DNA of 38,972 nt from Candidatus Saccharimonadia bacterium (GTDB lineage: Bacteria > Patescibacteriota > Saccharimonadia > UBA4664), in NCBI GenBank assembly GCA_035544015.1, contig DATKIP010000038.1, positions 1 to 38,972 on the forward strand, read 5' to 3'. The notes beneath the pieces are model-generated. The model ran no database searches and had not been told where the DNA came from. It saw nothing but the letters and a program-made list of their open reading frames with translations. How positions within the stretch are numbered: position 1 is the stretch's first letter; every line of letters begins with the position of its first letter. A program made the position numbers and the translations under genes. Below, one piece after another: positions 16,065-24,506 of the stretch.

Positions 16065-16900
16065 GCATTGTAATCTCGTCAGATCTCGTCATCACGGACA
16101 GCGTATCTGGCGGCGGTGTCATCACCGGCGACAACCCGCTTATCGGTTATGACAACATCGTCACCACCTTGAGCATCAGCGCGTTGACCGCTGCGGCCGG
16201 TTTCCCAGCTTCGAACATGGCGAACCCGTCTACAAACCTGCGATGGGTGGGCGAGCTATCAAGTCCCGAGGCTGATGAGTATGTGACCGTTACGAACCTT
16301 GGGATTGCCACGCTCGACTATATCGCCATCGCCAAGCACAACCTGTTCACCGCGCAGATTGCCGTGAGCGTCGAGGCGCTCGACGTGGACGCCAGCCCTG
16401 ACACATGGGTGGAGCTGGTGGCGCCGGTGATCCTGCCCAATGATGGGCCCGCGCTGTTCCGCTTCACGCCATTTGCTTATGCCTCGATCCGGTTGCGGCT
16501 CCAGTCTGGCAACGCCGCGCCCACGATCGCGGTATGCTACGCCGGTGCGCTGCTCGTGCTGCAACGCCGGATCTATGTCGGCCACACGCCGATCAATTAC
16601 GGCCGCTCGGCCAAGGTCATCAACGCGCGCAGCGAGAGCGGCAACTTCCTCGGCCGCATCATCACCAATCAGAAGACGGCAACGGCGGTGAAGCTGCAAA
16701 ACCTCATGCCGGACTGGTATCGGACATATTTCGAACCCTTCCTGTTGCAAGCTCAAGAGAACCCGTTCTTTTTTGCCTGGCGCCCGTCGAGCTATCCGCG
16801 CGAGGTTGGCTACGCCTGGTTGACGAATGACCCGCAGCCCGCGAACCAGCGGCCCAACGGCATGATGAGCGTGGACTTTGAGATGGGCGGTATCGTCTAA
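16061..16900 (+). CDS. Tail tip protein, Dit-like position
   Basis: 279 aa, strand-rich, with no catalytic motif. It contains the segments LGIATLDYIAIAKHNLF and TWVELVAPV, consistent with a jelly-roll/galectin-like body, and the C-terminal FFAWRPSSYPREVGYAWL followed by MMSVDFEMGGIV. Position directly after the tape measure and before the large hub protein is that of the distal tail protein in Gram-negative siphoviruses. Four-base overlaps at both ends. Function is assigned from position and general shape. Confidence 0.7.
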   Translation: MSIVISSDLVITDSVSGGGVITGDNPLIGYDNIVTTLSISALTAAAGFPASNMANPSTNLRWVGELSSPEADEYVTVTNLGIATLDYIAIAKHNLFTAQIAVSVEALDVDASPDTWVELVAPVILPNDGPALFRFTPFAYASIRLRLQSGNAAPTIAVCYAGALLVLQRRIYVGHTPINYGRSAKVINARSESGNFLGRIITNQKTATAVKLQNLMPDWYRTYFEPFLLQAQENPFFFAWRPSSYPREVGYAWLTNDPQPANQRPNGMMSVDFEMGGIV

Positions 16901-19092
16901 TGCGCGCTCTCACTTTTATCGAGCTGGACGTTGACACCTTTGACCCGGCCTCGCCTGTCGAGACCACCACGTTCCGGTTCACCTATGATTGCGACTATGC
17001 CCCGACCGATGTTGAGGCTATCCCCTCGCTGACCGGCATCAGCTATAGCCCTTCGACCATCTCGCTTGGTTCGGACCTGGGCACGCGCGCAAGGCTCGAC
17101 GTGACGTTTAGCGATCATCTCCACATCTTCAACGGCGAGGCGTTCGACAGTGGAACCTTTTGGGGCAAGTGGCGCGCGCGGTACGGCCAGCGTTTGCAAG
17201 GCCGCTCGCTCCGCTGGATCCAGGGGCTTGAAGGTCAAACCCTCGCTGAGATGGAAACGCGGCACTTCGTGATCGAGAGCACCAACGGGCCAACGCCACA
17301 GAACGGTGCCTACACGATCACGGCACAGGACATTTTGAAGTTCGCCGATGGTGACCGCAGCCAAGCGCCGCTTGCGAGCCGTGGGTTCCTGGTGGGCAGC
17401 ATCGATGCGGATGACACCAGCTTCACACTGTCCCCTGTCGGCATCGGGGATCAGGATTACCCCACCAGCGGCTACATCGCTTTGAGCGGTAGCGAGATCG
17501 TGGCGTTCACCCGCGTGAGCGGCAGCGAGGTGGTGACGATCACGGCGCGCGCCCAACTCGGGACGGATGCCGACAGCCACGCCGCTGGATCGCGTGCCCA
17601 GCTGGTGTTGCGTTATGTGGGCGAGGATGTGGCCGATATCATCCGCGACTTGCTGGTGAACTACGCCGGAGTGGACGATGCGTTCATACCGCTCGCCGCG
17701 TGGCAGACCGAGACGGCCACTTACCTTCAACAGGTTTACAGCGCCAACATCGCCGAGCCTACCGACGTGAGCAAGCTTGTGTCCGAAATGATCGAGCAGG
17801 CCGCGCTTGCGGTGTGGTGGGAGCCGCTGACCGAGCAAATCAGGTTGCAAGTGCTGCGCGGGATCTCCACCGTGGCCGAGGTGTTCGGCGAGGACAACAC
17901 GCTTGAGGGCACGCTCTCGATAACCGAGCAGCCCAACACGCGGCTTACCCAGGTGTTGACCTATTTCGGCCAGCGGGATCCGCTCGCGCCGATCGATGAG
18001 GAACGCAACTTTCGCAGTGCGGTATTGACGATCGATGGCGACGCCGAGCTAGCCTACGGTACGCCGATGATTAAGAAAATCTTCTCGCGCTGGATACCGT
18101 TTGGTGCGCGCACCGTGGCCGTGCGGCTCAACGATATCATCCTCGGCCGGTTCCGCGATCCACCTCGGCGTTTTACCTTCAACCTGTTCCGGCATGGTCC
18201 CGAGAACCCAACGCTCGGCGGCGGCTATCGGCTGACGAGCTGGTCAATCCAGGATGAGACTGGGCTAGCATCGGATGCGCCTATCCAGATCACGCGGCTC
18301 AATCCAATGTCCGATCGGTTTGAGGTGACAGCGGATGAGATGCTGTTCCGCACCATCGATCCGGGTGACCTGCTCAACCGGGCAATCACAATCGACAGCT
18401 CGATAAACAACGTCAACATAAGGGAGATGCACGACAGCATCTATCCCGAGGTTACAGGCGACGAAAGCCCTGAGATCACGCTTACCGTCACGCTTGAGAC
18501 AAACGTTGTCGTTGGCTCGGCCAGCTCGGCGCAACCGAGCTTCGACCTGGGCGATTGGCCGGCCGGCATCACAATCAACATTGTGGTGCTCGGCGACATA
18601 CGCGGCGCTGGTGGTACGGGCGGTGTGGGCGGCAACGCATCGGGATCTAACGACGGTGCGCCGCTCAATGGGTTCCAGGGCGGCACGGCGCTTTACACGC
18701 GCGTACCCATCAACCTGACTGACGAGGACGGCAAAGTCTACGGCGGTGGAGGTGGCGGCGGTGGCGGTGCTTATCGCGGTGGCGGTGGAGGTGGCGGTGC
18801 GGGTGTCGTAGGCGGCATCGGCGGCGATGTCACTACCAGCACGTCAAGCCCATCACCGGGCGAAGTGGGCACGCAGGACGCTGGCGGCGCTGGCGGCGAT
18901 GGTGGTGGCGCTACGGACTTCGACGGCGGCACGGGCGGCGCGCCTGGTGTTGTCGGCAACGCCGGTCAAGGTGACGCGCTCTCGGGCTTGACAGCCGGTC
19001 TAGGCGGCGCGGCCGGTTATGCCGTTGACGGTATCAGCTTTGTGACGCAGGTTGGCCCCACAGGCGACAGGCGCGGACAGGAAGGCAATTAG
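16900..19092 (+). CDS. Tail hub/central fibre protein with glycine-rich adhesin tip
   Basis: 730 aa. Residues 1-560 are strand-rich, with an early LDVDTFDPASPVETTTFRFT and a segment around HFVIESTNGPTPQNGAYTIT, consistent with a baseplate hub. From about residue 540, DLGDWPAGITINIVVLGDI leads into a glycine-rich tip (18604-19089) with runs of eight or nine glycines separated by AYR, AGVVGG and similar short spacers. This architecture resembles polyglycine-helix adhesins of phage tail tips. Such tips often determine host range. The last codons are followed directly by the tailspike start. Receptor is unknown. Confidence 0.78.
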   Translation: MRALTFIELDVDTFDPASPVETTTFRFTYDCDYAPTDVEAIPSLTGISYSPSTISLGSDLGTRARLDVTFSDHLHIFNGEAFDSGTFWGKWRARYGQRLQGRSLRWIQGLEGQTLAEMETRHFVIESTNGPTPQNGAYTITAQDILKFADGDRSQAPLASRGFLVGSIDADDTSFTLSPVGIGDQDYPTSGYIALSGSEIVAFTRVSGSEVVTITARAQLGTDADSHAAGSRAQLVLRYVGEDVADIIRDLLVNYAGVDDAFIPLAAWQTETATYLQQVYSANIAEPTDVSKLVSEMIEQAALAVWWEPLTEQIRLQVLRGISTVAEVFGEDNTLEGTLSITEQPNTRLTQVLTYFGQRDPLAPIDEERNFRSAVLTIDGDAELAYGTPMIKKIFSRWIPFGARTVAVRLNDIILGRFRDPPRRFTFNLFRHGPENPTLGGGYRLTSWSIQDETGLASDAPIQITRLNPMSDRFEVTADEMLFRTIDPGDLLNRAITIDSSINNVNIREMHDSIYPEVTGDESPEITLTVTLETNVVVGSASSAQPSFDLGDWPAGITINIVVLGDIRGAGGTGGVGGNASGSNDGAPLNGFQGGTALYTRVPINLTDEDGKVYGGGGGGGGGAYRGGGGGGGAGVVGGIGGDVTTSTSSPSPGEVGTQDAGGAGGDGGGATDFDGGTGGAPGVVGNAGQGDALSGLTAGLGGAAGYAVDGISFVTQVGPTGDRRGQEGN

Positions 19093-21279
19093 ATGGCACT
19101 CGCACGCTGGCAAGCGAACATTGTAGACGACGCGGGCAACGTCCAGAACGGCGCTACGGTGACAGTGCGCGAAGAGACATCAGGCACGCCGCTCGCGAGT
19201 TTGTTTAGCGATCGCGCGGGCGTGGTGCCCACGGGTAACCCGGTGTCGGCAGACAGCGAGGGATATGCGTTCTTTCATGTGGCCGGCGGTGCCTACCAGA
19301 TCACGGCGACCAAGGGGAGCTTTACGCGCACTTGGCGCTATGTCGGCATCGGCACCATGTCCGAAAGCGATGGTCCCGATGATCTGGACATCAGTCTAGC
19401 GCTCGTTACCACAGAAGGGGCATTAGTATCTAGAACTATTAGAGATCATCTTGGCGTCTTGTACGGCCACGTCAAGAACTACGGGGCTGTTGGTGACGGC
19501 GTCACCAATGACACTGCGGCAATTCAAGCCGCAATTAATGCGATGGAAGCGGCCGGCGGTGGCGTTGTTCTTTTCGATGCCAAGGTTTATTCCGTCACTG
19601 ATCTTGTACTAGATAGTAGTGCCGTTGCGCTAGTCGGTGTTTCTTCTGGCCGAATGTTCGGCGGCAGTTCTGATCAAACCGGGACCGTTTTAAAAGCGCG
19701 GAGTGGGGCCGCAACTCTGTTGACGGTGGGTTCGGCATCAGCCGCAACATCTACGATCACAGGTTGCCGAGTTGAAAACTTTGCCTTAGCTGGCAACGGC
19801 ATTGCGTCGCGTGTGTTACGCGTCAAGATGATTGAGAATAGTATATTCCGCAATATTGTATGCGTTGGAGGAACGATCAATCAACTTGAGACGATTTGCG
19901 AAACCGGGTTCGCCGGTTTGAATTATGTATATCAATGCGCCTTTGAAAATATTTGGGTGAACGCTGGAGCAACTGCAAAAGGCGTTGTGATCTCTGGCGA
20001 GCCGGCCGGAGCTGGTGGTAATCGGACGGTGTTTTGTCGCTTCAGTCAAATGCATGTCACGCACGGTGACGGTACTGCGTTTGAAATAAACGATGCCGAC
20101 GATAATGTCTTTATCGGGCTCGCTGTGTCTCGCATTACAGCAACCACAGGCATAGGTATTGATCTTATCGGCAATGATGCAGATGCACAAGATTTAGTGC
20201 ATGCCTGCATGTTCTATAGTTGTCATGCTGGCCCAGGTGGATGGCGCACGACAGGCAACAAAGCCGTTAATAATATTGTATTCGGTTTGCAAACCGAGGA
20301 CGGCGTACCCGTGAGTATTACAAGCAGCGCGCAATTGTCCTATATCAGAGATGATGGCGCATTTCTGTTTCCTTCGTTCGCCGCTGCGGCCGGTGCGACG
20401 ATGGTCAACCGAATGCTGCTTACAGGCGGGACAACAGGCAATCCCGCGCTGCTCGGTGTCGAGGGATCAGACACCAATATCAACATGAGCATCAGCGCCA
20501 AGGGATCCGGCGCCATTGTCATCCCTTCGCCCAATGTCTCGATCGGGCATACGGCCGCCATTGCGGCCGCTCAAAGTGGGGGGACATCTAGACTTCAACT
20601 TCACGGCATTTCCGGTCAGGCCATTGGCATGTCCAACACACGTTGGACGGCGGACGCTAACGGCTCGGCTTACGAAATCAATAAAAGTCGTGGCGCCACG
20701 GTGGGCACGCACACCATTGTCCAGAATGGTGACGTGCTCGGAAATCTGCGGTTCTCTGGTTCGGACGGCACTCAGTTCATTCCGGCCGCGTTGATCCAGG
20801 CCCTTGTGTCGGGCACGCCGGGCACGAACGACATGCCGACAGCGCTTGCTTTCTCCACTACGGCGGACGGCGCGGCGGCCGTGACGGAGCGCTTACGTAT
20901 CGGGCCAACCGGAACCGTCACCGCATCATCGCCGCTCGGCGGCCTTGGCTATGGCACTGGCGCGGGTGGAGCTATCACCCAGGCGACGAACAAATCTACC
21001 GGCGTGACGCTCGATAAAGTGTGCGGCGCGATCACGATGAATAACGCTTCGCTAAATGCGGCGACAGCAGTGAGCTTTGTGTTGACAAATAGCAACATCG
21101 GAACATTTGATGTTGTGCATGCGGTACATGGATCAGCCGGAACAGCGGGCGCATATAGAGTTGCAGTAAAAAGTGGATCAGCGGGAACTTGTACTATTGA
21201 GGTGACTAATACAACAGCAGGTGCATTGGGTGAAGCAATCGTAATTAACTTCGTTGTTATAAAAGGTGTGAATGCATGA
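19093..21279 (+). CDS. Tailspike, pectate-lyase-like beta-helix
   Basis: 728 aa. Residues 1-95 form a strand-rich virion-attachment domain. KNYGAVGDGVTNDTAAIQAA (about 127-148) is the Pectate_lyase_3 start that opens a right-handed beta-helix; asparagine- and glycine-rich coils continue to about residue 420. The C-terminus has the recurring phage fibre module LGYGTGAGGAITQATNKST to INFVVIK (about 617-724). Spikes of this kind bind and often cleave capsule or O-antigen. No catalytic triad can be assigned by eye. The beta-helix core (about 19420-20340) is AT-rich (25 G/C of 60 at 20161-20220) against 40 of 60 at 20881-20940, so it was probably swapped in. Confidence 0.88.
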   Translation: MALARWQANIVDDAGNVQNGATVTVREETSGTPLASLFSDRAGVVPTGNPVSADSEGYAFFHVAGGAYQITATKGSFTRTWRYVGIGTMSESDGPDDLDISLALVTTEGALVSRTIRDHLGVLYGHVKNYGAVGDGVTNDTAAIQAAINAMEAAGGGVVLFDAKVYSVTDLVLDSSAVALVGVSSGRMFGGSSDQTGTVLKARSGAATLLTVGSASAATSTITGCRVENFALAGNGIASRVLRVKMIENSIFRNIVCVGGTINQLETICETGFAGLNYVYQCAFENIWVNAGATAKGVVISGEPAGAGGNRTVFCRFSQMHVTHGDGTAFEINDADDNVFIGLAVSRITATTGIGIDLIGNDADAQDLVHACMFYSCHAGPGGWRTTGNKAVNNIVFGLQTEDGVPVSITSSAQLSYIRDDGAFLFPSFAAAAGATMVNRMLLTGGTTGNPALLGVEGSDTNINMSISAKGSGAIVIPSPNVSIGHTAAIAAAQSGGTSRLQLHGISGQAIGMSNTRWTADANGSAYEINKSRGATVGTHTIVQNGDVLGNLRFSGSDGTQFIPAALIQALVSGTPGTNDMPTALAFSTTADGAAAVTERLRIGPTGTVTASSPLGGLGYGTGAGGAITQATNKSTGVTLDKVCGAITMNNASLNAATAVSFVLTNSNIGTFDVVHAVHGSAGTAGAYRVAVKSGSAGTCTIEVTNTTAGALGEAIVINFVVIKGVNA

Positions 21280-21482
21280 ACCAAGAACTTCAACGCGCCC
21301 AGGATATGATTAGCGCAATGCAAGGTCAGCGTGACAATGCCTTGAACAGCGTGGTCATGCTGCAAGCCGATCTCGCTGCGGCTCGCCGCACGATCGATGA
21401 TATGAGCAAGGAACTCACCGAGGTGCGCGCCCAGCTTGCAGCGCCACAAGCCGCACCCACGGATGGCGACTTGCACGAATAA
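21276..21482 (+). CDS. Coiled-coil microprotein
   Basis: 68 aa with clear heptads from residue 3 to 52 (ELQRAQDMISAMQGQRDNAL and onward), then a short Ala/Pro tail. It overlaps the tailspike stop by four bases (ATGA) and is the last gene before a strong terminator. It could be a tail-fibre chaperone or a small structural part; the position fits a chaperone for the spike, but there is no direct evidence. Confidence 0.7.
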   Translation: MNQELQRAQDMISAMQGQRDNALNSVVMLQADLAAARRTIDDMSKELTEVRAQLAAPQAAPTDGDLHE

Positions 21483-21494
21483 GGGAACAAAGGT

Positions 21495-21531
21495 AAAGCC
21501 CTGTAATTCAACATATTACAGGGCTTTATTT
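21495..21531 (+). terminator. Strong intrinsic terminator after tail genes
   Basis: A 13-bp perfect stem (AAAGCCCTGTAAT with ATTACAGGGCTTT) around a 7-base loop, followed by ATTTTA. The stem end TTT and the following T-run make it a typical rho-independent terminator. The A-run before the stem could allow some activity on the other strand too. It ends the structural operon, yet the lysis genes follow in the same direction only 26 bases later, so read-through or a promoter there is needed. Confidence 0.88.
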
Positions 21532-21556
21532 TATGCGGTTCGGAGGGGTCGGCTAC

Positions 21557-21985
21557 ATGCCTGGCGCAGCGGCACAGCCTACGGCGACAAAGCACGATAC
21601 CCAAAGCCTCAAACTGGAGGTGATGGAACAGCGCAACCGGCTAATCCACGTCGAGCGCAGCGTGAACAACCTGGGCGAGGCCATGACCGGGCTCGACAGC
21701 AAGTTGGATGCCGTCGTCACCGCGCTGACCAGTCTTACCGCGCGTCAGGAACTTCACAAACCCACGGACTGGGTACGCGCCGTGTCGGTCGGCATCGGCG
21801 TCGCTGTCGGGGCGGTCTCGCTATTCGGTGCATCGGTCGGCGCAATTACCTATGTCGTCAACGCGGTCAACAGCGAGACACGTACCGCCATGAGGAAGGA
21901 CATTGACTTTCTTACCCAACGTGTTGAACGTGGGTGGGGAATTGGGGCCGTGACGACACGCGACAAGGGTGACACCAGCCGATGA
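21557..21985 (+). CDS. XhlA-like membrane protein, lysis region
   Basis: 142 aa from ATG 21557, chosen because GGAGGGG lies eight bases upstream; an upstream in-frame ATG at 21533 lies next to the terminator. The order is a coiled-coil region (about residues 15-65), then a membrane segment (about 74-104, ending in a YVV), then a short charged C-terminus. This is the layout of XhlA-type lysis proteins, which work with a holin. It overlaps the endolysin gene by four bases. Confidence 0.7.
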   Translation: MPGAAAQPTATKHDTQSLKLEVMEQRNRLIHVERSVNNLGEAMTGLDSKLDAVVTALTSLTARQELHKPTDWVRAVSVGIGVAVGAVSLFGASVGAITYVVNAVNSETRTAMRKDIDFLTQRVERGWGIGAVTTRDKGDTSR

Positions 21986-22647
21986 ACTATGAACAAAGTC
22001 ACGTCGGCTACGGCAACCTCTGGCGCTCCGCGCGCACGCGGCCGGAGCGGCGACAGGCCGCCGCGCTCATTGCGCAACGCGCGCTCGAGAGCAAGGCGAG
22101 GTACGTCTCGGCCGCCGCTGTCGCACCGGGTATGCCGTGGACGTGGGTAGCTGCGGTTCACAGCCTTGAGAGCGGCCAGAGTTGGAAAGGACATCTCCAC
22201 AACGGCGATCCGCTGACGGCGCGCACCACGCACGTTCCTGCCGGTCGGCCGGCCTCGGGCTCGCCTCCGTTCACGTGGGAGCAGAGCGCGCGCGACGCGA
22301 TCACGATGCCGCCGCACAGCCTACAGAGCGTGCCCACTTGGGAAATCGAGCGGTGTCTCTACGAGTGGGAGCGCTATAACGGGTTCGGCTATGTCGCCAA
22401 GGCCGTGAACTCGCCCTACCTGTGGAGCTTCACGACGCAGTACCAGGCGGGCAAGTATGTCGCCGATGGCCGCTACAGCGCCACCGCGGTAAGCCAGCAA
22501 TGCGGGACCGTGGCCATCGTCAAGGCCATCGCCGAGCTGGAGGCGGCCAGCGAGCACCAGGTGATGATAGATCGGCCGCCGGTGCCTGCGCCGCTACCGG
22601 CCGCGCCTGGGATCATGGCACGCATGCTGGCATGGTTCGGATGGTAG
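21982..22647 (+). CDS. Endolysin, lysozyme-like
   Basis: 221 aa. The segment WVAAVHSLESG places a probable catalytic Glu at residue 63 in a lysozyme/transglycosylase setting; HNGDPLTARTTHVPAGRP then FTWEQSARDAI and GFGYVAKAVNSPYLWSFT are features of a phage lysozyme-like family that cuts glycan strands. The C-terminal 25 residues are Pro/Ala-rich and hydrophobic (MLAWFGW) and may help membrane release. It is flanked by two membrane protein genes. No signal peptide is visible. Confidence 0.85.
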   Translation: MNYEQSHVGYGNLWRSARTRPERRQAAALIAQRALESKARYVSAAAVAPGMPWTWVAAVHSLESGQSWKGHLHNGDPLTARTTHVPAGRPASGSPPFTWEQSARDAITMPPHSLQSVPTWEIERCLYEWERYNGFGYVAKAVNSPYLWSFTTQYQAGKYVADGRYSATAVSQQCGTVAIVKAIAELEAASEHQVMIDRPPVPAPLPAAPGIMARMLAWFGW

Positions 22648-22814
22648 AGCCTCCAGAAACTCTATCGGCCGAGCAACTCGCCGCAATATGGGCTCTGACT
22701 TTTGAAGCTCACGGCCGCGTCGGCAAGCAGGTGCAATGCGGCTGTGTCTCTTGCCGCATTCGCCACATCATGAGCGGCGGTTTTATTATTCCTCAACCCG
22801 AGATTGAAAGATGA
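22641..22814 (+). CDS. Cysteine-rich microprotein, unknown
   Basis: 57 aa, in a lysis-gene context. ATGGTAG places its start across the endolysin stop. It contains CGCVSCRIRH (C-x-C-x2-C), a possible small metal knuckle, and an N-terminal acidic helix (PPETLSAEQLAAIWALTFEA). No family recognised. It overlaps the next gene by four bases. The tight coupling at both ends favours a real gene. Confidence 0.65.
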   Translation: MVEPPETLSAEQLAAIWALTFEAHGRVGKQVQCGCVSCRIRHIMSGGFIIPQPEIER

Positions 22815-23413
22815 ACATGAGACTGAGATGGGGATTGACGTTCCTGGTGGCGATGGTGCTGCTAGGCGGCGCAGCGTGGGCGCAGAGCACCGTGGACGTG
22901 CGGCCCACGGCGGTAGCCGTCATTGACTGGATAGGCGGCGCAGCGACGATCGTGGGCGGCGTGGTGGCGGGTTTCCTGGTGCGGTTCCTCAACAGCCGGG
23001 CCGCGCTGCTCAATGCGCAGGAGGAAGCCGAGCTTGTGGCGCAACTTCGTGCGATCATCGGCCGAGGTGTTCAATATGCCATGACGATGGCAAAGAGCGA
23101 AGTGTCCAAGGAAGGCGCCGGGCTCGCAAGCATCAAGGTGGACAACTGGTTCGTGAAGGTCGCGGCCGACTATGCGCAAGCGGCGGCGCCGGGCATCCTC
23201 AAACGGTTCTACCCGGATCCTGAGAAGATGCGCCGCAAGCTGGAGGATATGGTCATTGCTACCATCCCCGACTATTTTCCGGTAGGCGTCACGGCCAACA
23301 CAACGCCTGCCGTGGCTGGTGGGTTGACGGCCACACCCATTGCGGCCGCAGCAACTCAAGCGGTGGGCAAGCCGTCCTCGGCCGCCGGTGACGCGCCGGT
23401 GACGGTGGGCTGA
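22811..23413 (+). CDS. LLH-like holin candidate
   Basis: 200 aa. Residues 1-26 form a signal-like or membrane helix ending in AWAQS, followed by a second hydrophobic helix (AVIDWIGGAATIVGGVVAGF, about 36-58). The middle is a charged helical region, GVQYAMTMAKSEVSKEGAG then VDNWFVKVAADYAQA, as in LLH-family holins. The C-terminal 30 residues are Ala/Thr/Pro-rich. The N-terminal helix might be cleaved, so a membrane-anchored or periplasmic form is possible. The last 58 bases overlap the convergent minus-strand gene. Confidence 0.68.
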   Translation: MNMRLRWGLTFLVAMVLLGGAAWAQSTVDVRPTAVAVIDWIGGAATIVGGVVAGFLVRFLNSRAALLNAQEEAELVAQLRAIIGRGVQYAMTMAKSEVSKEGAGLASIKVDNWFVKVAADYAQAAAPGILKRFYPDPEKMRRKLEDMVIATIPDYFPVGVTANTTPAVAGGLTATPIAAAATQAVGKPSSAAGDAPVTVG

Positions 23414-23814
23414 GTTCCGGCGAGGGTTCCCCAAACCGCGTTGGCCTGGTGCTTGTAGGTTCTGATCTCAAGCACCAGGGCATCAACATGTGCCTGATTT
23501 CCATCCGCTTTTGCGGCTTCAAGTTGTCGCCGTAGTTTCGCCAGTTGGGCAAAGTATTTGACCGGCTCGCGATCAGCCCAGCAACCGACAGGATGTCCAA
23601 TAGCTTCGCTTAACGTTTTGGGTTCTTCAATGGGCTGATAGTTCACCAGCATGTTGCGGATGGCGGTTTCGGACATGCCGCCATCCATAAGACGTTGCAC
23701 GATCTCTTGACATGCGTTGCAATGAGCTACCCAGTCTTCATTGTTCCAGGTGCAAGTATCACCGTGAACAGCGACGCCAATAACATCAACTACATCGTCA
23801 ATTAGCTCACTCAT
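23356..23814 (-). CDS. Hypothetical protein, end of early operon
   Basis: 152 aa from ATG at 23814, overlapping the preceding gene's end by eight bases. It has an acidic N-terminus (MSELIDDVVDVIGVAVHGD) and the cluster CTWNNEDWVAHCNACQE, suggesting a possible metal site, followed by a long helix (REPVKYFAQLAKLRRQLEAAKA). No family recognised. Its 3' end overlaps the plus-strand holin candidate by 58 bases, so early and late transcripts converge here. The start at 23829 is a less likely alternative. Confidence 0.65.
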   Translation of the reverse strand: MSELIDDVVDVIGVAVHGDTCTWNNEDWVAHCNACQEIVQRLMDGGMSETAIRNMLVNYQPIEEPKTLSEAIGHPVGCWADREPVKYFAQLAKLRRQLEAAKADGNQAHVDALVLEIRTYKHQANAVWGTLAGTQPTVTGASPAAEDGLPTA

Positions 23815-24043
23815 GTTTGAACATCTCATAGTGAATGATGTCTAAGCTTTCCTCTAGGACGCGGTCTGGTTTTGCGCCTTCGACTAGAAAGCCGGTGTTG
23901 AACACTTCGCATGTGCGGCGATCCCAATGCGACAGACCTCCGCGAACATGTTGAGCCTTGAGGAAACTCTTGTAATAGCGCATACGAGCAAAGCATGTCG
24001 TGAACGCTATCTTCCATCTAGCGGCGGTGTAATGCTCGCTCAT
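23807..24043 (-). CDS. Hypothetical protein
   Basis: 78 aa from ATG 24043 (an alternative in-frame start at 24082 lies inside the preceding microprotein). It contains EHYTAARWKIAFTTCFARM and a C-terminal RVLEESLDIIHYEMFKHE, both probably helical. No family recognised. It is overlapped by its neighbours on both sides, as is usual in this operon. AGG lies nine bases upstream. Confidence 0.6.
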   Translation of the reverse strand: MSEHYTAARWKIAFTTCFARMRYYKSFLKAQHVRGGLSHWDRRTCEVFNTGFLVEGAKPDRVLEESLDIIHYEMFKHE

Positions 24044-24185
24044 TGGCTTGTGCCTGCAACTCCCATTGGCGAAGTTGATCATTTCTCACGCGCTGGTCAT
24101 ACCCAGGCTTGAGCCAATTGTTTGCTATGCTCAACACGGCAACCGCCGCGAAATAGAGCAGGATGAGTTTGGCGAACGTTCTCAT
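24018..24185 (-). CDS. Single-pass membrane microprotein
   Basis: 55 aa: MRTFAKLILLYFAAVAVLSI is a membrane helix (about residues 4-22), followed by a polar helical tail with heptad-like pattern to ANERALHRR. ATG 24185 has AAGGG four bases upstream and overlaps the previous stop as ATGA. The N-in membrane helix plus periplasmic coil is the plan of an inner-membrane spanin (Rz-like), though it is shorter than usual and lies in the early operon. It might instead be an exclusion-type membrane protein. Below the usual ORF length cut-off. Confidence 0.6.
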   Translation of the reverse strand: MRTFAKLILLYFAAVAVLSIANNWLKPGYDQRVRNDQLRQWELQAQANERALHRR

Positions 24186-24394
24186 TTTCCCTTGCGCCCC
24201 TTTGCCATGTCATCGGCTTGCTTGTGGAGCCGCTCGGCCTCGGCATCCATCATCCGGCCGATGTTGGGATTGCCGTATTCGCGGGCGATGCCGGCCTTGG
24301 TTTCTGCGTTGCCCGCGCGCTGGCGGATACCGCGCTCTTTTCCGGTGACGGTCGGGTGATCAAAGTTCATCTCGCCGGGCTTAATTTTTGGCAT
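24182..24394 (-). CDS. Hypothetical basic protein
   Basis: 70 aa, highly charged: MPKIKPGEMNFDHPTVTGK at the start, RGIRQRAGNAETKAGIAREYG in the middle and a Lys/Gly-rich end (DDMAKGRKGK). AAGGTG lies seven bases before ATG 24394. It is probably a small nucleic-acid-associated protein, but that is a guess from charge alone. Coupled by four-base overlap to the downstream membrane microprotein. Confidence 0.65.
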   Translation of the reverse strand: MPKIKPGEMNFDHPTVTGKERGIRQRAGNAETKAGIAREYGNPNIGRMMDAEAERLHKQADDMAKGRKGK

Positions 24395-24506
24395 ATCTGC
24401 ACCTTGTGATTAGAGGGCCTTCGTTTGGGTGATCGCGTTCCCACTCGCAAACATCGCAGCTGCAAGTGGGGAACATGGTTGAAAGCATTCGGACAATGAT
24501 ATTCAC
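24381..24506 (-). CDS. Zinc-knuckle microprotein
   Basis: 41 aa from a GTG that overlaps the preceding stop as GTGA, with AAAGG seven bases upstream. The core is TCSCDVCEWERDHPNEGPL, a C-x-C-x2-C arrangement with nearby His, likely to bind zinc. No family recognised. It belongs to a run of four consecutive cysteine-rich microproteins (24381-24995). Confidence 0.55.
   Translation of the reverse strand: MNIIVRMLSTMFPTCSCDVCEWERDHPNEGPLITRCRYAKN

Noticed and set aside
16897-17850. Minus-strand open frame (317 codons) opposite the tail hub gene
   Set aside because: Shadow of the hub gene; composition and lack of domains match the complement of GC-rich coding DNA.
18604-19089. Glycine-codon repeats considered as a DNA repeat element
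   Set aside because: Repeats are in frame and produce a glycine-rich protein tip; they are coding, not a mobile or regulatory repeat.
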